Shown: positions 52,787 through 63,831 of the stretch, in pieces
How positions within the stretch are numbered: position 1 is the stretch's first letter
Layout: the number at the start of each line of letters is the position of its first letter
NCBI GenBank assembly: GCA_949987705.1
Contig: OX465283.1
Location: forward strand, 76,455,720 to 76,519,719
Length of the DNA: 64,000 bases
Reading direction: 5' to 3'
From: Thereva unica
Taxonomy: Eukaryota > Arthropoda > Insecta > Diptera > Therevidae
Made by a program: the position numbers and the translations under genes
Notes under the pieces: generated by a model
The model's input: only the letters and a program-made list of their open reading frames with translations
Told to the model about the DNA's origin: nothing
The model's database searches: none

Positions 52787-54137
52787 TAGTCCAGGCGCTA
52801 GAGCAGTGAAACCTATAACTTTTGGTTTTGGCGTGATGTAATGGACTTTTTTGGTGGAATCGGTCAGAAATGATATCTTCAACAATATTTAGGGGGTGCA
52901 ACTCAAGAAAAGAGGCTTCGGCAAAACAAAGACAAAGAATAATAAAAGCACATTACATCTCCAACTAATATATTCCACAAGTCATTAGCTAGTTGCTTAC
53001 CTAGCCATTACAAGGTAAAGACTTCCAATTTCCTAAATTTCCAGTAGAATTTTTCGATTACCATGCAGGCCGTTACACAAATCATTAAAGAATTCTTGGG
53101 TTACAAGAGTAACCCCTCGCAAGTTTTCCCGCTGAAGTTACTCGCGATGAAAGAATACCAGTGTGGATTAACTTGAAGAACCGGCCCTGCTGCTGCTGAA
53201 TGAATATTAGTCTAGAAACTCACAATGACATCCTTTGTATTGTACAATTGTACTAACACCACGCTCTAAGTAACTACTTGGCCTCTACTAGTCTGAACAA
53301 AATTTGTCCATATCGATTCATCCAGTAAAATTAAGCCTTTTTGATTCCTTTTTGAAATATAAAAAAAAGCAGCTAAATTGGTGCAATAGAAACTGAGTCC
53401 TTTTTCGAGCGAATTTGAAACGCGCCTAGTATTCCTGGCGTCGCCGAGTTAGCAATTTTTCTGGAAAAAACGCTTTAGTTGCAGTTTTTTGCCAAAAATC
53501 TTAAAAAAAATAAAAACCATAAAAAAAATTTAAAAACCAGAATTTTAATGATTGGATATTGTAAAGAGAGTCTTAGAGCATACGTGAAAAAATCAGGACC
53601 AACATGGGAGTTTTTCTTTTGGCGCAGTAACAAATTTAACTTTTTAAATTCACTTAATTGCAAAATTCATTATGCAAAAACTATTTGACCGACCGTGATG
53701 GGGTTTTGGATATAAGTTAATCATGCCTTTAACTATTTAATTCCAAAATTAAATTGGATGATAATGGTCTCTCCTTTCCTTGTGCTAACTTTAAAGTGAG
53801 GTACTTTTTTTCGCGGTTTTCGGCTATTTTGCAATGCAAAATTTCAAATTTCAAAAATCCACCTTAGGGTAAGTTTTAGCAAATCTAATAACGAACAAAA
53901 CTTGCTCAACAAATTTTTCGCCTAGAAGCCTTCGTTAAGAGATATTTAACAAGAAAGGCCAAAAAACAGGGAATTTTTAGTGAACTTTTCAGTTTTTGGG
54001 CTACCAAAAGTTTTCCAGGGAGTTTCATGCTTGCGCACCCCCTAAATATTGTTGAGGATATCATTTCTGACCGATTCCACCAAAAAAGTCCGTTACATCA
54101 CGCCAAAACCACGGGAAATGCTCCAGCGCCCGGACTA
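52787..54137. mobile_element. Foldback element in Transib, TAGTCCRGGCGC ends, TSD ATC
   Basis: Ends TAGTCCAGGCGCTAGAGC and the complement of TAGTCCGGGCGCTGGAGC. The arms of about 115 bp share TTTTGGCGTGATGTAA, TTTTTTGGTGGAATCGGTCA and CAATATTTAGGGGGTGC. ATC flanks both sides (52784-52786 and 54138-54140). No coding sequence is recognised in the 1.1-kb interior. Confidence 0.85.
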
Positions 54138-54305
54138 ATCTTGCAACTGAAATTTCAGATCAGGTAAAGGTTGGTTGAAGCATGTCTATGTATTTTCTGA
54201 TGGATAAGGTATTACTGCAGCCAACTTAACAAAAAAAAACCAAACTAGAAAATTTTTTTTTTTACTTTTGGCCAGCTTTTTGGCGATCGGCCCCACTGTG
54301 CAGCG

Positions 54306-54854
54306 CCCTCAAGTTTATATCAATCACGGTAAACAGCAGTACGGAATACAGAGCCATCGGAACAATTTTTCCTTTGTGTGAGTGGATATGGTGCTTTTTA
54401 CAGAATTTTGAAAATGTGCTCCAAATAAATGAGAGATTTTTCTTTGACTTGGGAAATTTTTTCCCGAATTTCTCGAATCTCGAAGCTAAAATCTCTGGAA
54501 ACTTCCGCACGAGGAAAAGTGAATTTTCCCCGTTTTTTTCTTGCATGAGAAAGTACAGGGACAAAAATTGGGTAAATTTGTGTAATTTCATAAAAACCCG
54601 TGAGAATACTTTTCAACATTTTTTTTTCAAAGTTTTAAATTTTTTGTAAATCTTAATTTCTGAAATTGCGCCCCCAACAAATTGCGCTCCAAGTGCACCA
54701 TTAGACGATAGGTTTTGCTATCGATTTTGCCACAGCCACTGCTATCTGACGGAAAACCAACCGTCTAAGGAGATGACTGATGTAATTATCTGAATATTTT
54801 GATTATCATCAATCACGACTGATGGATTTGATTGACGCTTGCATAAACGTATAA
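54306..54854. other. Unassigned sequence between Transib and the next MITE
   Basis: 54655-54705 carries GCGCCCCC/GCGCTCC and GTGCACC motifs that echo 48290-48330. No coding content is recognised. Confidence 0.35.
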
Positions 54855-55264
54855 GGCTGGTCGTCCACTGGAAGCGTATTCGAGCGGCTACGCGCTTCGG
54901 CTACATGAGCGACTACACGCGGCTATGCGCGACAGATCCAACATAAAGAATTTCATACAAACATCGTCCACTGCAAGCGAATTTGAGCGGGCGGCTATAG
55001 GCGTATTCGAGCGTGCCGCGCGAATCCAAATTAATTTGGATCGGCCGCCGTAGCCGCTCGAATCAGGAAGTAATTTTCTCCAAAGCCTACTATATTTTCA
55101 AATCACAAAATTATTTTTTCAAATTCACTTCAAACTGAGCAGCATGAAAAGCTTGCAGTGGACGACCCCTGTAGCGTGTAGCCGCGTATCTCGGAGCCGC
55201 TTGTAGCCGCTCATGTCGCCGAAGCGCGTAGCCGCTCGAATACGCTTCCAGTGGACGACCAGCC
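54855..55264. mobile_element. 410-bp MITE with a perfect terminal repeat of about 47 bp
   Basis: Both ends read GGCTGGTCGTCCACTGGAAG, then CGTATTCGAGCGGCTACGCG with no mismatch for about 47 bp. The interior repeats CGAGCGGCTA and TAGCCGCTCG palindromes. Flanks are TAA (54852-54854) and TGA (55265-55267), a one-mismatch 3-bp duplication. It is Harbinger-like. Confidence 0.8.
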
Positions 55265-55297
55265 TGATGGACCCCTAAGATGCTACGCGCTTTTCAC

Positions 55298-56162
55298 GGT
55301 ACATCTGACAATGTTAAAACCAAGTTTGTGGGGTCGCAGTGTGTTGGAAAAAGCCGCCATCTTGAAAAAGAGGTAAAGGTCGTTTATACCAAATAACCAG
55401 TTTCTTTGCAATGATAGCTGAAAATGATCACTGGCAAGGTGTTGGAGAATAAAATTATGCTACTATTTCCCATTATTATAATTTTCCAAAGTTGTTAAAT
55501 AACCCAAAATATAGATAATTCAGGGCGTTACATAAAATTCTAATTCATCCGACACACGAAACTGGCTGGAAGCGAGTTATTCGTCGAGAAGGGTCGTAAC
55601 CTTCGCTGTTGACTTTTCACCCGTTATGTTGCGGACATGAAACGACATAGAGTTTCGGTCAATAGCCCATTTGAAAGATATTTTAATACCCGTATTTCTG
55701 CTGCTTACTACATTATCATATGAGCAACCGTTAAGGAGATATTAAAAAAAAGGCGTTATCAGTTATTTCAGGCACGTGCAGTACGAACTTTGGCGTTGGA
55801 TTACTCGTAAACTATACAAGCGAGAACGCCCATGAAGCATTAACCCACACCATCAGCATTAACCCACCCAAATTAATATCTTACGAGTTAATCATAAAAA
55901 ACTGCATTCAACCCCAACCACATGATCAAGGTTGAACTTTGAGCGGCCATAACTTTGAGCCAAATCAACTTACAGACCTTGTTGAGGGCTCATTTGGTAG
56001 ATAATTTTATTCTCCAACACCTTGCCAGTGATCATTTTCAGCTATCATTGCAAGGAAACTGGTTATTTGGTATAAACGACCTTTACCTCTTTTTCAAGAC
56101 GGCGGCTTTTCCCAACACACTGCGACCCCACAAACTTGGTTTTGACATTGTCAGATGTACCC
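55298..56162. mobile_element. 865-bp inverted-repeat element, GGTACATCTGACAATG ends
   Basis: The arms 55298-55460 and 55998-56162 are near-identical inverted copies (CCAAGTTTGTGGGGTCGCAG, AAAGAGGTAAAGGTCGTTTA, CACTGGCAAGGTGTTGGAGA). Flanks CAC and CAA give no exact TSD. The open frame that enters the right arm (55955-56200) mirrors the left arm and is not a gene. Confidence 0.75.
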
Positions 56163-56414
56163 AAACAAATTCCAAAAAAAAAAAAAATCGTACATCATGA
56201 AATGCAATTTCATTTACTAATTGCACTGGACTATTACGTTTAGCTAAAGTCCTGTCATGCCGCCTCCGATGAGCATTATTCTTCAAATAATCTGTATTTG
56301 AAAGCTGAAGTCTAGTAGTAATGCAATACTCACTTCAAATAAGCTCTTGCACAACCTAGCCACTGAAATTTGAAATTCCTTCTCTAAATACATCAGAGGC
56401 AGAAGTGCTTTTAA

Positions 56415-57123
56415 GGGGACTCTTCACTGAAATGGCTAAAATCTGAACCGCTAGACCGATTTAGATGAAATTTTGTGTCCGAATAGTTGTTATCTAGTAA
56501 AAAACAAAAGCACATTCAATAGTTGGAAAAAAAAATTTTAAGCAACATTTTTGTTAATAAACATCCGATGCACGCGAATTTTGAATCGATTTTATTTTTG
56601 TAAGTGCCAAAATGTTCAGTAATTAATAATAAACAAAACTGTCAGACAGAATTTTGATATCTTTTTTTGTTTATTAACAATCCACAAATATGTCTGGCGA
56701 TGTCGAAAAACAGCCGAAAATCTCGATTTTTTCGGTTTTTTATTACATTTTTGTTTATAACTTTATGAATTTTTAAAATTTCAAAATTCTGTCTGACAGA
56801 TTTATTCAGTTATAATTTTCGAACATTTTCCACTTTATAAAATTAAAATCGGTTGAAAATTGTGGAACGAGGAGCTCGGAGAAGTTAAGAAAATAGTTGA
56901 AAGAAACGAGTTCGTCTGTCGACTTGCGACGCTCGGAGTAATATCCCCGCCCGTGCGCGCTATTGAAAAAACACGAAAAAACTATGTTATAAACATTTTT
57001 TTTTAAATGTGAAATTCAGAATGTGAAATGTGAAAGAAAGAAAAGTCTACTCTATCAGAATATGCAATAAAAAAAATTTCGTCAAAAAATCGATTTTCAA
57101 CCAAATATCGGTGAAGAGTCCCC
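56415..57123. mobile_element. 709-bp element in a TTAA duplication (piggyBac-like)
   Basis: Ends GGGGACTCTTCACTG and the complement of GGGGACTCTTCACCG, directly flanked by TTAA at 56411-56414 and 57124-57127. The interior is A+T-rich with an internal inverted pair (AAATTCTGTCTGACAG and CTGTCAGACAGAATTTT). There is no transposase. TTAA TSDs are typical of piggyBac-type elements; the GGGG start is not the usual CCC, so the family remains open. Confidence 0.7.
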
Positions 57124-57127
57124 TTAA

Positions 57128-59290
57128 GAACAATGCACTTCAATACAGCAGTGAATGTGTATTAATTGGAGTTTGTTGGGGTCTATTTTGTGCTGTAATT
57201 CAAAACACAAATCCGCAGTAAACACTATTTCTTCATAATTGATTATTTTGTTTGCAATACTTCAGAAGAATTTATTTGTGCTTCTAAAAATATTCCAGGG
57301 AATCCTTTGCTTTTAACGGATTACCTAGACGTTGCAGCCCCTGCATTGTTTACTTACCTTTCTAGAATTTTCATTTAACCTAGACTTCATAATACACCCT
57401 CCAAGGGGTGCATGAAGTGAAGTGGTAGTCAAATTAGAATTTCCAGTAGGAGGAAACACAAAACAAGGATTAAAGGGCCAAAACAAATTCTTTCTCCATA
57501 AATTCCAATAACGGCAACAGAATTCGTATGCATGCATTTAACGCGATATACACCGACACTTTTAATTCGCACAACCCCTGTTGGATGTTCCTAGTCAGAT
57601 CCAGATTCCAAGAGTTTACTCCGGGGTTAGTTGAGTTAAATTTATATAATTTTGCCGGAGCAGCGTGGTATCATAGCAGCATCCGGTAGTGTGGGTGGGG
57701 ATGGGGCATGTGAAACTCCCCCGAATACACGCCCAAAATCTCAATCCCAATCCACCCATAAACAACACATAACAACATCACCCAGCTTAAGGGTTGGAGG
57801 AAGTCTAACTAAAACTTTGTAATGGAAATTGTTGTTTCCTCCGAAGTTGGCTTCAGAATGTAATTAATGAAAATTTATATAAATGCTGCTGGAAATACTT
57901 GAGAAGAATGTTTAAGGACAACCCATGTTTCCTCTGTACCTTATAAATTTTGCTCAAGATAAATTAGCGTTGATTTTTCTCAACATTGTGATAGATTGGC
58001 TTCTGCTAAAAAATTAAAAGCAGTCTATTATGGGAAGCAGGCTTTGAAATGTGTACGTAGATTAATTTTCGTGTATTTCAGGACGCGCCAGGATCCAGCT
58101 CTGCTGGCTGTCACACAACGACGGAGTAATGTAGGTATTGATGTAAAATTTCGGCTGCTCCTTGTAAATAAAATTTTGGCGGAGTTGCTTAAGAAGTACC
58201 GGATGTTTTCTTTCCCAGGAGTCTTATTTAAAAATGAAGGGGAATTTCTTTGATTTTTTTATAAATGCCGTTTCCCTCTCATCTTTTCTTCTGACGTTTA
58301 TATTTCAAAATAATTTTTTAGTTGGAGTACCATAAAATGTTTAATAGCTTGAAAAATTCCGCTAAGAAAACGTTTTAAAATTTCTTTGGTGACGAAAGTA
58401 TTTAAACAACCTTTAAAAGGTAACCAGCGAAGGAGAAGGAAATTGGAGTTGTTTTTTTTGTTTGAATCGCGATAAAAATATTTAAATTTTGTTTTGAAGT
58501 TTTCAATGTTGAAATAAGTGGAAAGTTTCAAGTATATTTTAAGTATCAACGATATTCCGCAGCCTGTATATATGCCAAGTAATTACGTCATTGGATATTG
58601 AAAGTGATTGGTTTAAAGTATTTTTGAAAATTTATATGAGTGAGAAATTCTACCAGAGATTTCCACCTCAAACAGCTCTCGATTCTGTGATGTCTTCTTA
58701 AGCTTTCCCCTAGTTTTTCTCTTTAAAAGAGACGTGTTTCATATGGTCGGCCTTGCTTTTCGCTACCCTACAGGTTCTAGGTTAGAGCTTATTTGGCAAC
58801 AACTTCATCTTCTTTTTTGAGGCCTTCAACGAGGATTTTGATTTTTTCGCATCAAGATCCTTAATCCGAAATATTTTTATCATTCTTAAACTTCAACTTT
58901 TTTTGATTCTTATTCTACTAGAGGCCCCTTTGTACTGTCGACAATCAATTTTTTTCGTATAGAGTGCAATGTCGAACGGTAGTTCTAGTCGGAAGATAGT
59001 GAAGGGAGAAAAGTGAAAGAAGGAAATGCCACAACCAAGCCGTGATTTTTTATTCCACCGACTCCCTCTCAACCATTTCTATCGAGACTCTGACATCGGG
59101 GCATCGAGAAACAACTCAGTGGAGTGTTATGTGCCCTGAAACGAGTTGAATCTCGTCAACGTACTGATGACGTATGCTTGGTGGAGCGGGGAAGAGCTAG
59201 GGGTGGCTATGACAAGAAAAATCAGGAATGTAAAACGGGAAGAAGGAAGAGGGAGAATTATGTAGGCGGGGGAAGTGGGAATGGCGAAGG
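57128..59290. other. Unassigned region
   Basis: No gene or element ends recognised. 58915-58950 (CTAGAGGCCCC, TTTGTACTGTCGACAATC) is the reverse of a piece near 26752-26795, so a dispersed repeat is present. Short open frames lack familiar domains. Confidence 0.4.
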
Positions 59291-59297
59291 ACCGTGG

Positions 59298-59372
59298 TGC
59301 TGCCGGGATTCGAACCCGGGACCTCTGGGATGGTAGACAGGCGCCTTACTCCATAGACTACAGAGGGGCCCT
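59298..59372 (-). tRNA. tRNA-like sequence (pseudogene or SINE head)
   Basis: On the minus strand: TGTAGTCTATGGAGTAAGGC (A-box-like), then CCCGGGTTCGAATCCCGGCA with a perfect B box GGTTCGAATCC and a perfect 5-bp T-arm stem. The anticodon arm CCTGT...AGAGG leaves a loop about 3 nt too large with one mismatch, and the 5' strand does not pair with CAGCACC to make an acceptor stem. It is therefore probably not a working tRNA gene. The intact B box shows it is not very old. Confidence 0.5.
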
Positions 59373-59613
59373 AGTGCTAAAAATCACATTTTTGAAGTTG
59401 GGCAATAGGTACTTTATCAATATTTTCGAAAATCCTGACTTTATTAACAAGAGGAAATTCCTTTAAAGTGGGATTTAGCAATTGGGATTTTCATTCTCCT
59501 TGTCCCATATGGATCGCCTGCTCCTATTTCTAGTTTACTGTAACTTTAAAGCTCACTTCGAAATATTGTTAACGCTTGTTTAATAACAAAAAATTTCTGT
59601 AGTACTCGTAAAG

Positions 59614-60305
59614 TGGGATGACACGCGAGTCGACGTGTTGATGCAACACAATGCAGTTTGTTGAGCGGAGGTGATACACGACTCAACACGCTACACTCAA
59701 AACTTTGTATAATACAATGCGATTTTATATGTATGGGTGTGTAGTCAAATCCCAGCAGGAACTTTAGGAAGCACTTACCGATGGAGCACTGATATAAGTA
59801 GTCATCTGGTAAGTGATACTCATATATTCTTTGGTGTTAGATGAGCCCTTATATAACCCATTACAAGAGAAGGCAGATGGTATGGTGTAGTCCAAATTGG
59901 ACCCAAAAAAGTTATAATTTGCCCGATGACTCATTTGTTTTCGTATTTTTGTAGTACGTAATGTGTAACTGATCTATGATGAGCAATTCTGTAAGTATTT
60001 ATGTAACTACTCTAAGGAAAGTATAAAAGTAAGGCCTTACCTCCTATGACATCATGTGTAAGAATAAGCACTTCTATAAGGGGTATGGTAAGGCCTACCC
60101 CTTACTAGTAAGTGCTTATTTCAGTACTTCTGTAAGCTTGGATTATCAGTTACACATACATAAACAAGCAACTCAACTAGAGGAAAAATTGAAATCGTTT
60201 CTCGTTTCAGTCAACACCGTAAACTTCGCCCTTACTCTTAACTTGACCCACGAACTGCGCAGCAAAAGCTCGTGTTGATCAACGTGTTGAGCCATGTATC
60301 ATCCC
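59614..60305. mobile_element. Element of about 690 bp with imperfect 28-bp inverted ends
   Basis: The left end GTGGGATGACACGCGAGTCG, then ACGTGTTGATG, mirrors the right end GGGGGATGATACATGGCTCA, then ACACGTTGATC. CTAGTAAG/CTTACYRGTAAG-like sequence fills the centre. No TSD was recognised. Confidence 0.5.
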
Positions 60306-60721
60306 CCAATGAGTTTTTTTGGTGCAATGTCTAGTAGTAAATGGTAGTAGTCAATAAGATCTCTATTTGTTGAATCAGTCCTATTCAATTTTCTTTGTCT
60401 CTTATACTCTGCAATATGGATGCACAAACTTTTCGGAAAAAGTATTCGAAACATATCAAACTGCAATGCTCCACGGGGAAGAACAAGATTGTCTGATATA
60501 CTGTTATCCGAAGGCATTTGAAATCTAGACTCGAAAACAATACTATCTGTAAACTTTGTCCAAGCAACAACGCTATTCGCCACTTGAATAATCTTCAGTT
60601 GGTAAAACACCTTGGCTTCCGAACATTCTCTATAGCCAAATCTCTTCTTGTCATCTACAGTAAAATGAGTACGTATAATGACACATATAACCTCAATAAA
60701 AAAATTTGGGATATATGTACA
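60306..60721. other. Unassigned sequence left of the Jockey-like element
   Basis: TGGTGCAATGTCTAGTAGTAA near 60322 also occurs at 60801 and (varied) 46161 within the Jockey-like family, so a small relic may lie here. Open frames in 60299-60610 have no known domain. Confidence 0.35.
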
Positions 60722-61103
60722 TATTTTTTTTTTTTATATATGAAAAAACCAAGCTTAGGTGTAACCCTTTGTACTACCAGTCAGTCATATCGTTCAGTTC
60801 ATGGTGCAATGTCTAGTAGTAAGCTTGGTTTGAAGAATAGAGGAGAATAGGAAAGGTTAGAGGGGGTCTGGAGGGTGTAGAAGAAAATGACGATGAACCT
60901 CACGTTTGAACTCTAAGGTTTTGTACGAGTTCGGAAATACTGACTGCGGGAGATTATTCCACAGTCGAGTTGTTCTATTCATAAACGAACTTCTAAACCG
61001 TATTGTGCGTGAACGGGGGGGCTGTAGGGTATGAGGGTGAGCCGAGCGGGCTAGTCTTGTGTTGCGGGAAAAGTATTGCCGTGCAGGCAGGAGGTCCTGA
61101 ATT

Positions 61104-62327
61104 TCAGTGGAACAGTCGCCAGCGATAAAGTAAGGAGAGGGCTGCTACATTCCTACGGTGGCTTAAGGTGTCTATGGAGGCGCGAAAGGGGCCATCACCA
61201 ATGAGTTTGAGGGCACAATTTTGCACCTTGTCGAGACAAGCCAAGGTGGTTTTTGGGGCGCCTGCCCAGATATACGAGTTGTATTCGAGGCGCAGCCGAA
61301 TGTAGGATTTGTATATTGTAGCCAATGCGGCTGGCTGGAGGAGGAACTCTCATCTCTTGAGAAATCCATGGCATTGGGAGGCTTGTTTTGCGATGTGAAA
61401 TATATGATCATTCCATCGCAGATGCTCCGTTAAAGTTACCCCTAGGATGTTAAGAGTTGGGTCAGCCGTTAGATTCTCTTTATCCACTGAGATAGGAGGA
61501 AGGTCGGTACAATTTTTATTGGAGATCAGACAATACTTCGTTTTTGTGGCATTGAATTCGACGCGGTTCATTTCGCCCCAATGAAGAATCGATTCGATAT
61601 CCCGGTTGATCGAAGTCGACATCAGTTGACGGTGGTAAAGACAAGGTCTGGCACGTGCTTGTCTTATATTGTCGAAGGAGTAAGAGAAATTCAGAGTACC
61701 GTCATCAGCGAAGCAGTGAAGTGGGTTGGAGGGGATTGAGAGCAGATCATTAAAGAAGATTAGAAAAAGTGCGGGTGAGAGAATTGACCCCTGGGGAACT
61801 CCGGCCGAAATGACATGTGGGTTGGATTCGACGCCGTCCAATACTACCTTGATTAAACGGCCTGAAAGAAAGCTCTTAATCCAGTTCCTTAGAACTAAGT
61901 GTATACCAATAGCTTGGAGTTTATTCAACAGACCTGGGTGCCATACTCTGTCAAAAGCCTGGGGTCGCTGGCTTCACCTTTTTTGGGATTGGCTGAACAT
62001 GAGCTAGTTTCCAAGAGTCGGGATACACTCCGGAGAAGTAAGACAGGGCAAAAAGTTTGCGCAGGGGTTTAGCCAAAGGTGAAGCACATTTTTTAAGTAC
62101 CATAGGGGGGATTTTGTCGGGGCCAGTGGATTTATTGACGTCGAGTTCTTTGAGACACCTAAACACCTCGCGATTCCTGAAGTGAACTCCGTCCATTGAG
62201 TGAGTGGTATTCTCGAGAGTGGGGGGTGACATAGCAGCATCGGGTAAAAAAGAATTTGCGGCGAACAGAGAAGCTAATAGGTCGGCCTTGGGTTTGCTTT
62301 CTGTTATCACTTCCTTGTTGTGAATAA
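61104..62327 (-). pseudogene. Reverse transcriptase of the Jockey/CR1-like element
   Basis: Minus-strand reading: ESKPKADLLASLFAANS, FRCLKELDVNKSTGPDKIPP, KPLRKLFALSYFSGVYPDSW and HVQPIPKKVKPATPGF (62310-61951). After a shift come LVLRNWIKSFLSGRLIKVVL, GVPQGSILSPALFLIFFNDL, HCFADDGTLNFSYSF (FADD box near 61715), HWGEMNRVEFNATKT and ILGVTLTEHLRWNDHI (61928-61350). The distal YIRLRLEYNSYIWAG and KVQNCALKLIGD with SHRRNVAALSLLYRW follow (61325-61104). Frameshifts at about 61940 and 61340 disable it. The part encoding the palm's first Asp spans the first shift. Confidence 0.88.
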
Positions 62328-63831
62328 TAGTCCAGGAGAGATAGCGAAAAAGTAGTTAAAAGTTGAAATAAATCTACCCTGCGATTTCTTGACGCTATAA
62401 TTAAGAGAAAAATCGTAGGAATTCAATGAATGTGTTTTAGATAAAATTGGTCCAGGGCAACAGGTGGTAAAAAGCTAATAAAAGGAGCGAAAACGCGTTT
62501 TTCACGTTTTGGGTACGAAAAATATGTTGTTTTGGAAAACAAAAAATACTACATAATAGTGCTTAAAAAGACGAAAATTATGAGTTTTGGACCATTGAAA
62601 TCGGTCAACAGGTTTTTGCAGAAAAATTCAAAAACTATTAAAAATGGCCGTTTTTTGACATTTAATTATAGGGAGTGTGATTATCGTAGAACCTTGTGTC
62701 AGGGCTTAAATTGTGGCCACTGATGGTGCCTACCTACAATAAAAATTTCATGACAAAATAATGGTAACTTTTCGAGTAAATCTCAAAAATGTAAAAACAC
62801 CTGTTTTACGAAAAAAGGTTGAACAAGGCCACCAGTGGTCCTAGAGTTTTTTGATGAGCCCAATTTATTCCCAAAGAGCTGCTCTACGACCCCATTTTCA
62901 TGAAATTTATGTAAAGTTTGATTTAACACCTTAAAAACACGATTAAAAACCACCCTTTTTCCAGTTTTTTTGAATAAAAAGCTTTTCTTTTGAGCTTTCT
63001 TCGTGAGCTCTTTGAGCTTTTTCTTAAAAACGAACAAAAACTGCGGTTTTTCAACACTATAATTAAGAGAAAAATGGTAGGAATTATATGAATATGTTTC
63101 GAATAAAATTGGACCTGTAGAACAGGTGAAAAACAAACTAATAAAACTGTCGAAAAACGATTTTCAAGAAAAAGCTCAAAAGTAAAGTTTTTAATTCAAA
63201 AAACTGGAAAAAGGGTGGTTTTCAAACAGGGTTTTAAGGTGTTAAATCAAACTTTACATACATTTCATGAAAATGAGGTTGTAGAGCAAACCTTTGCGAG
63301 CCAAAATGCCAAACAAAAAATTTCTAGGACCATTGTGGACCTTGTTCAACCTTTTTTTGTGAAACAGGTGTTTTTACATTTTTCAGATTTACTCGAAAAG
63401 TTACCATTATTTTTTCATGAAATTTTTATTGTAGGTAGGCACCATCAGTGGCCACAATTTAAGCCCTGACACAAGGTTCTACGATAATCACACTCCCTAT
63501 AATTAAATGTCAAAAAACGGCCATTTTTAATAGTTTTTGAATTTTTCTGCAAAAACCTGTTGACCGATTTCAATGGTCCAAAACTCATAATTTTCGTCTT
63601 TTTAAGCACTATTATGTAGTATTTTTTGTTTTCCAAAACAACATATTTTTCGTACCCAAAACGTGAAAAAACGCGTTTTCGCTCCTTTTATTAGCTTTTT
63701 ACCACCTGTTGCCCTGGACCAATTTTATCCAAAACACATTCATTGAATTCCTACGATTTGTCTCTTAATTATAGCGACAAGAAATCGCAGGGTAGATTTA
63801 TTTCAACTTTTTTTCTATTCTTCCTGGACTA
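62328..63831. mobile_element. 1.5-kb hairpin element, TAGTCCAGGA ends, TSD TAA
   Basis: Ends TAGTCCAGGAGAGATAG and the complement of TAGTCCAGGAAGAATAG. The arms match almost base for base for about 540 bp (for example CTACCCTGCGATTTCTTG, GGTCCAGGGCAACAGGTGGT), and weaker pairing continues nearly to the centre (about 63085). TAA lies on each side (62325-62327 and 63832-63834), and removing the element plus one TAA keeps the host retrotransposon frame open. A 63-codon frame occurs identically in both arms (62532-62723 plus, 63445-63636 minus), a result of arm identity rather than evidence of coding. Confidence 0.88.

Larger units (their letters stand above)
51228..54300 (-). mobile_element. Transib DNA transposon with CACAGTG ends, TSD CAGCG
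   Basis: Both ends begin CACAGTGGGGCCGATCGCC. The inverted match runs 35 bp with one mismatch (left AAAAATCTGGCC, right AAAAAGCTGGCC). A 5-bp G+C-rich duplication CAGCG is at 51223-51227 and 54301-54305. CACWRTG termini and 5-bp TSDs are hallmarks of Transib; CACAGTG is also the heptamer of vertebrate V(D)J signal sequences. A transposase C-terminus remains near the left end (51682-51997). A foldback element (52787-54137) replaces much of the interior. Confidence 0.88.

Noticed and set aside
59298..59372. Functional tRNA gene
   Set aside because: No acceptor stem pairing and an oversized anticodon loop; retained only as tRNA-like.
62532..63636. Identical 63-codon ORFs on both strands as conserved small genes
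   Set aside because: They are inverted copies of the same arm; identity comes from arm similarity, not from coding constraint.
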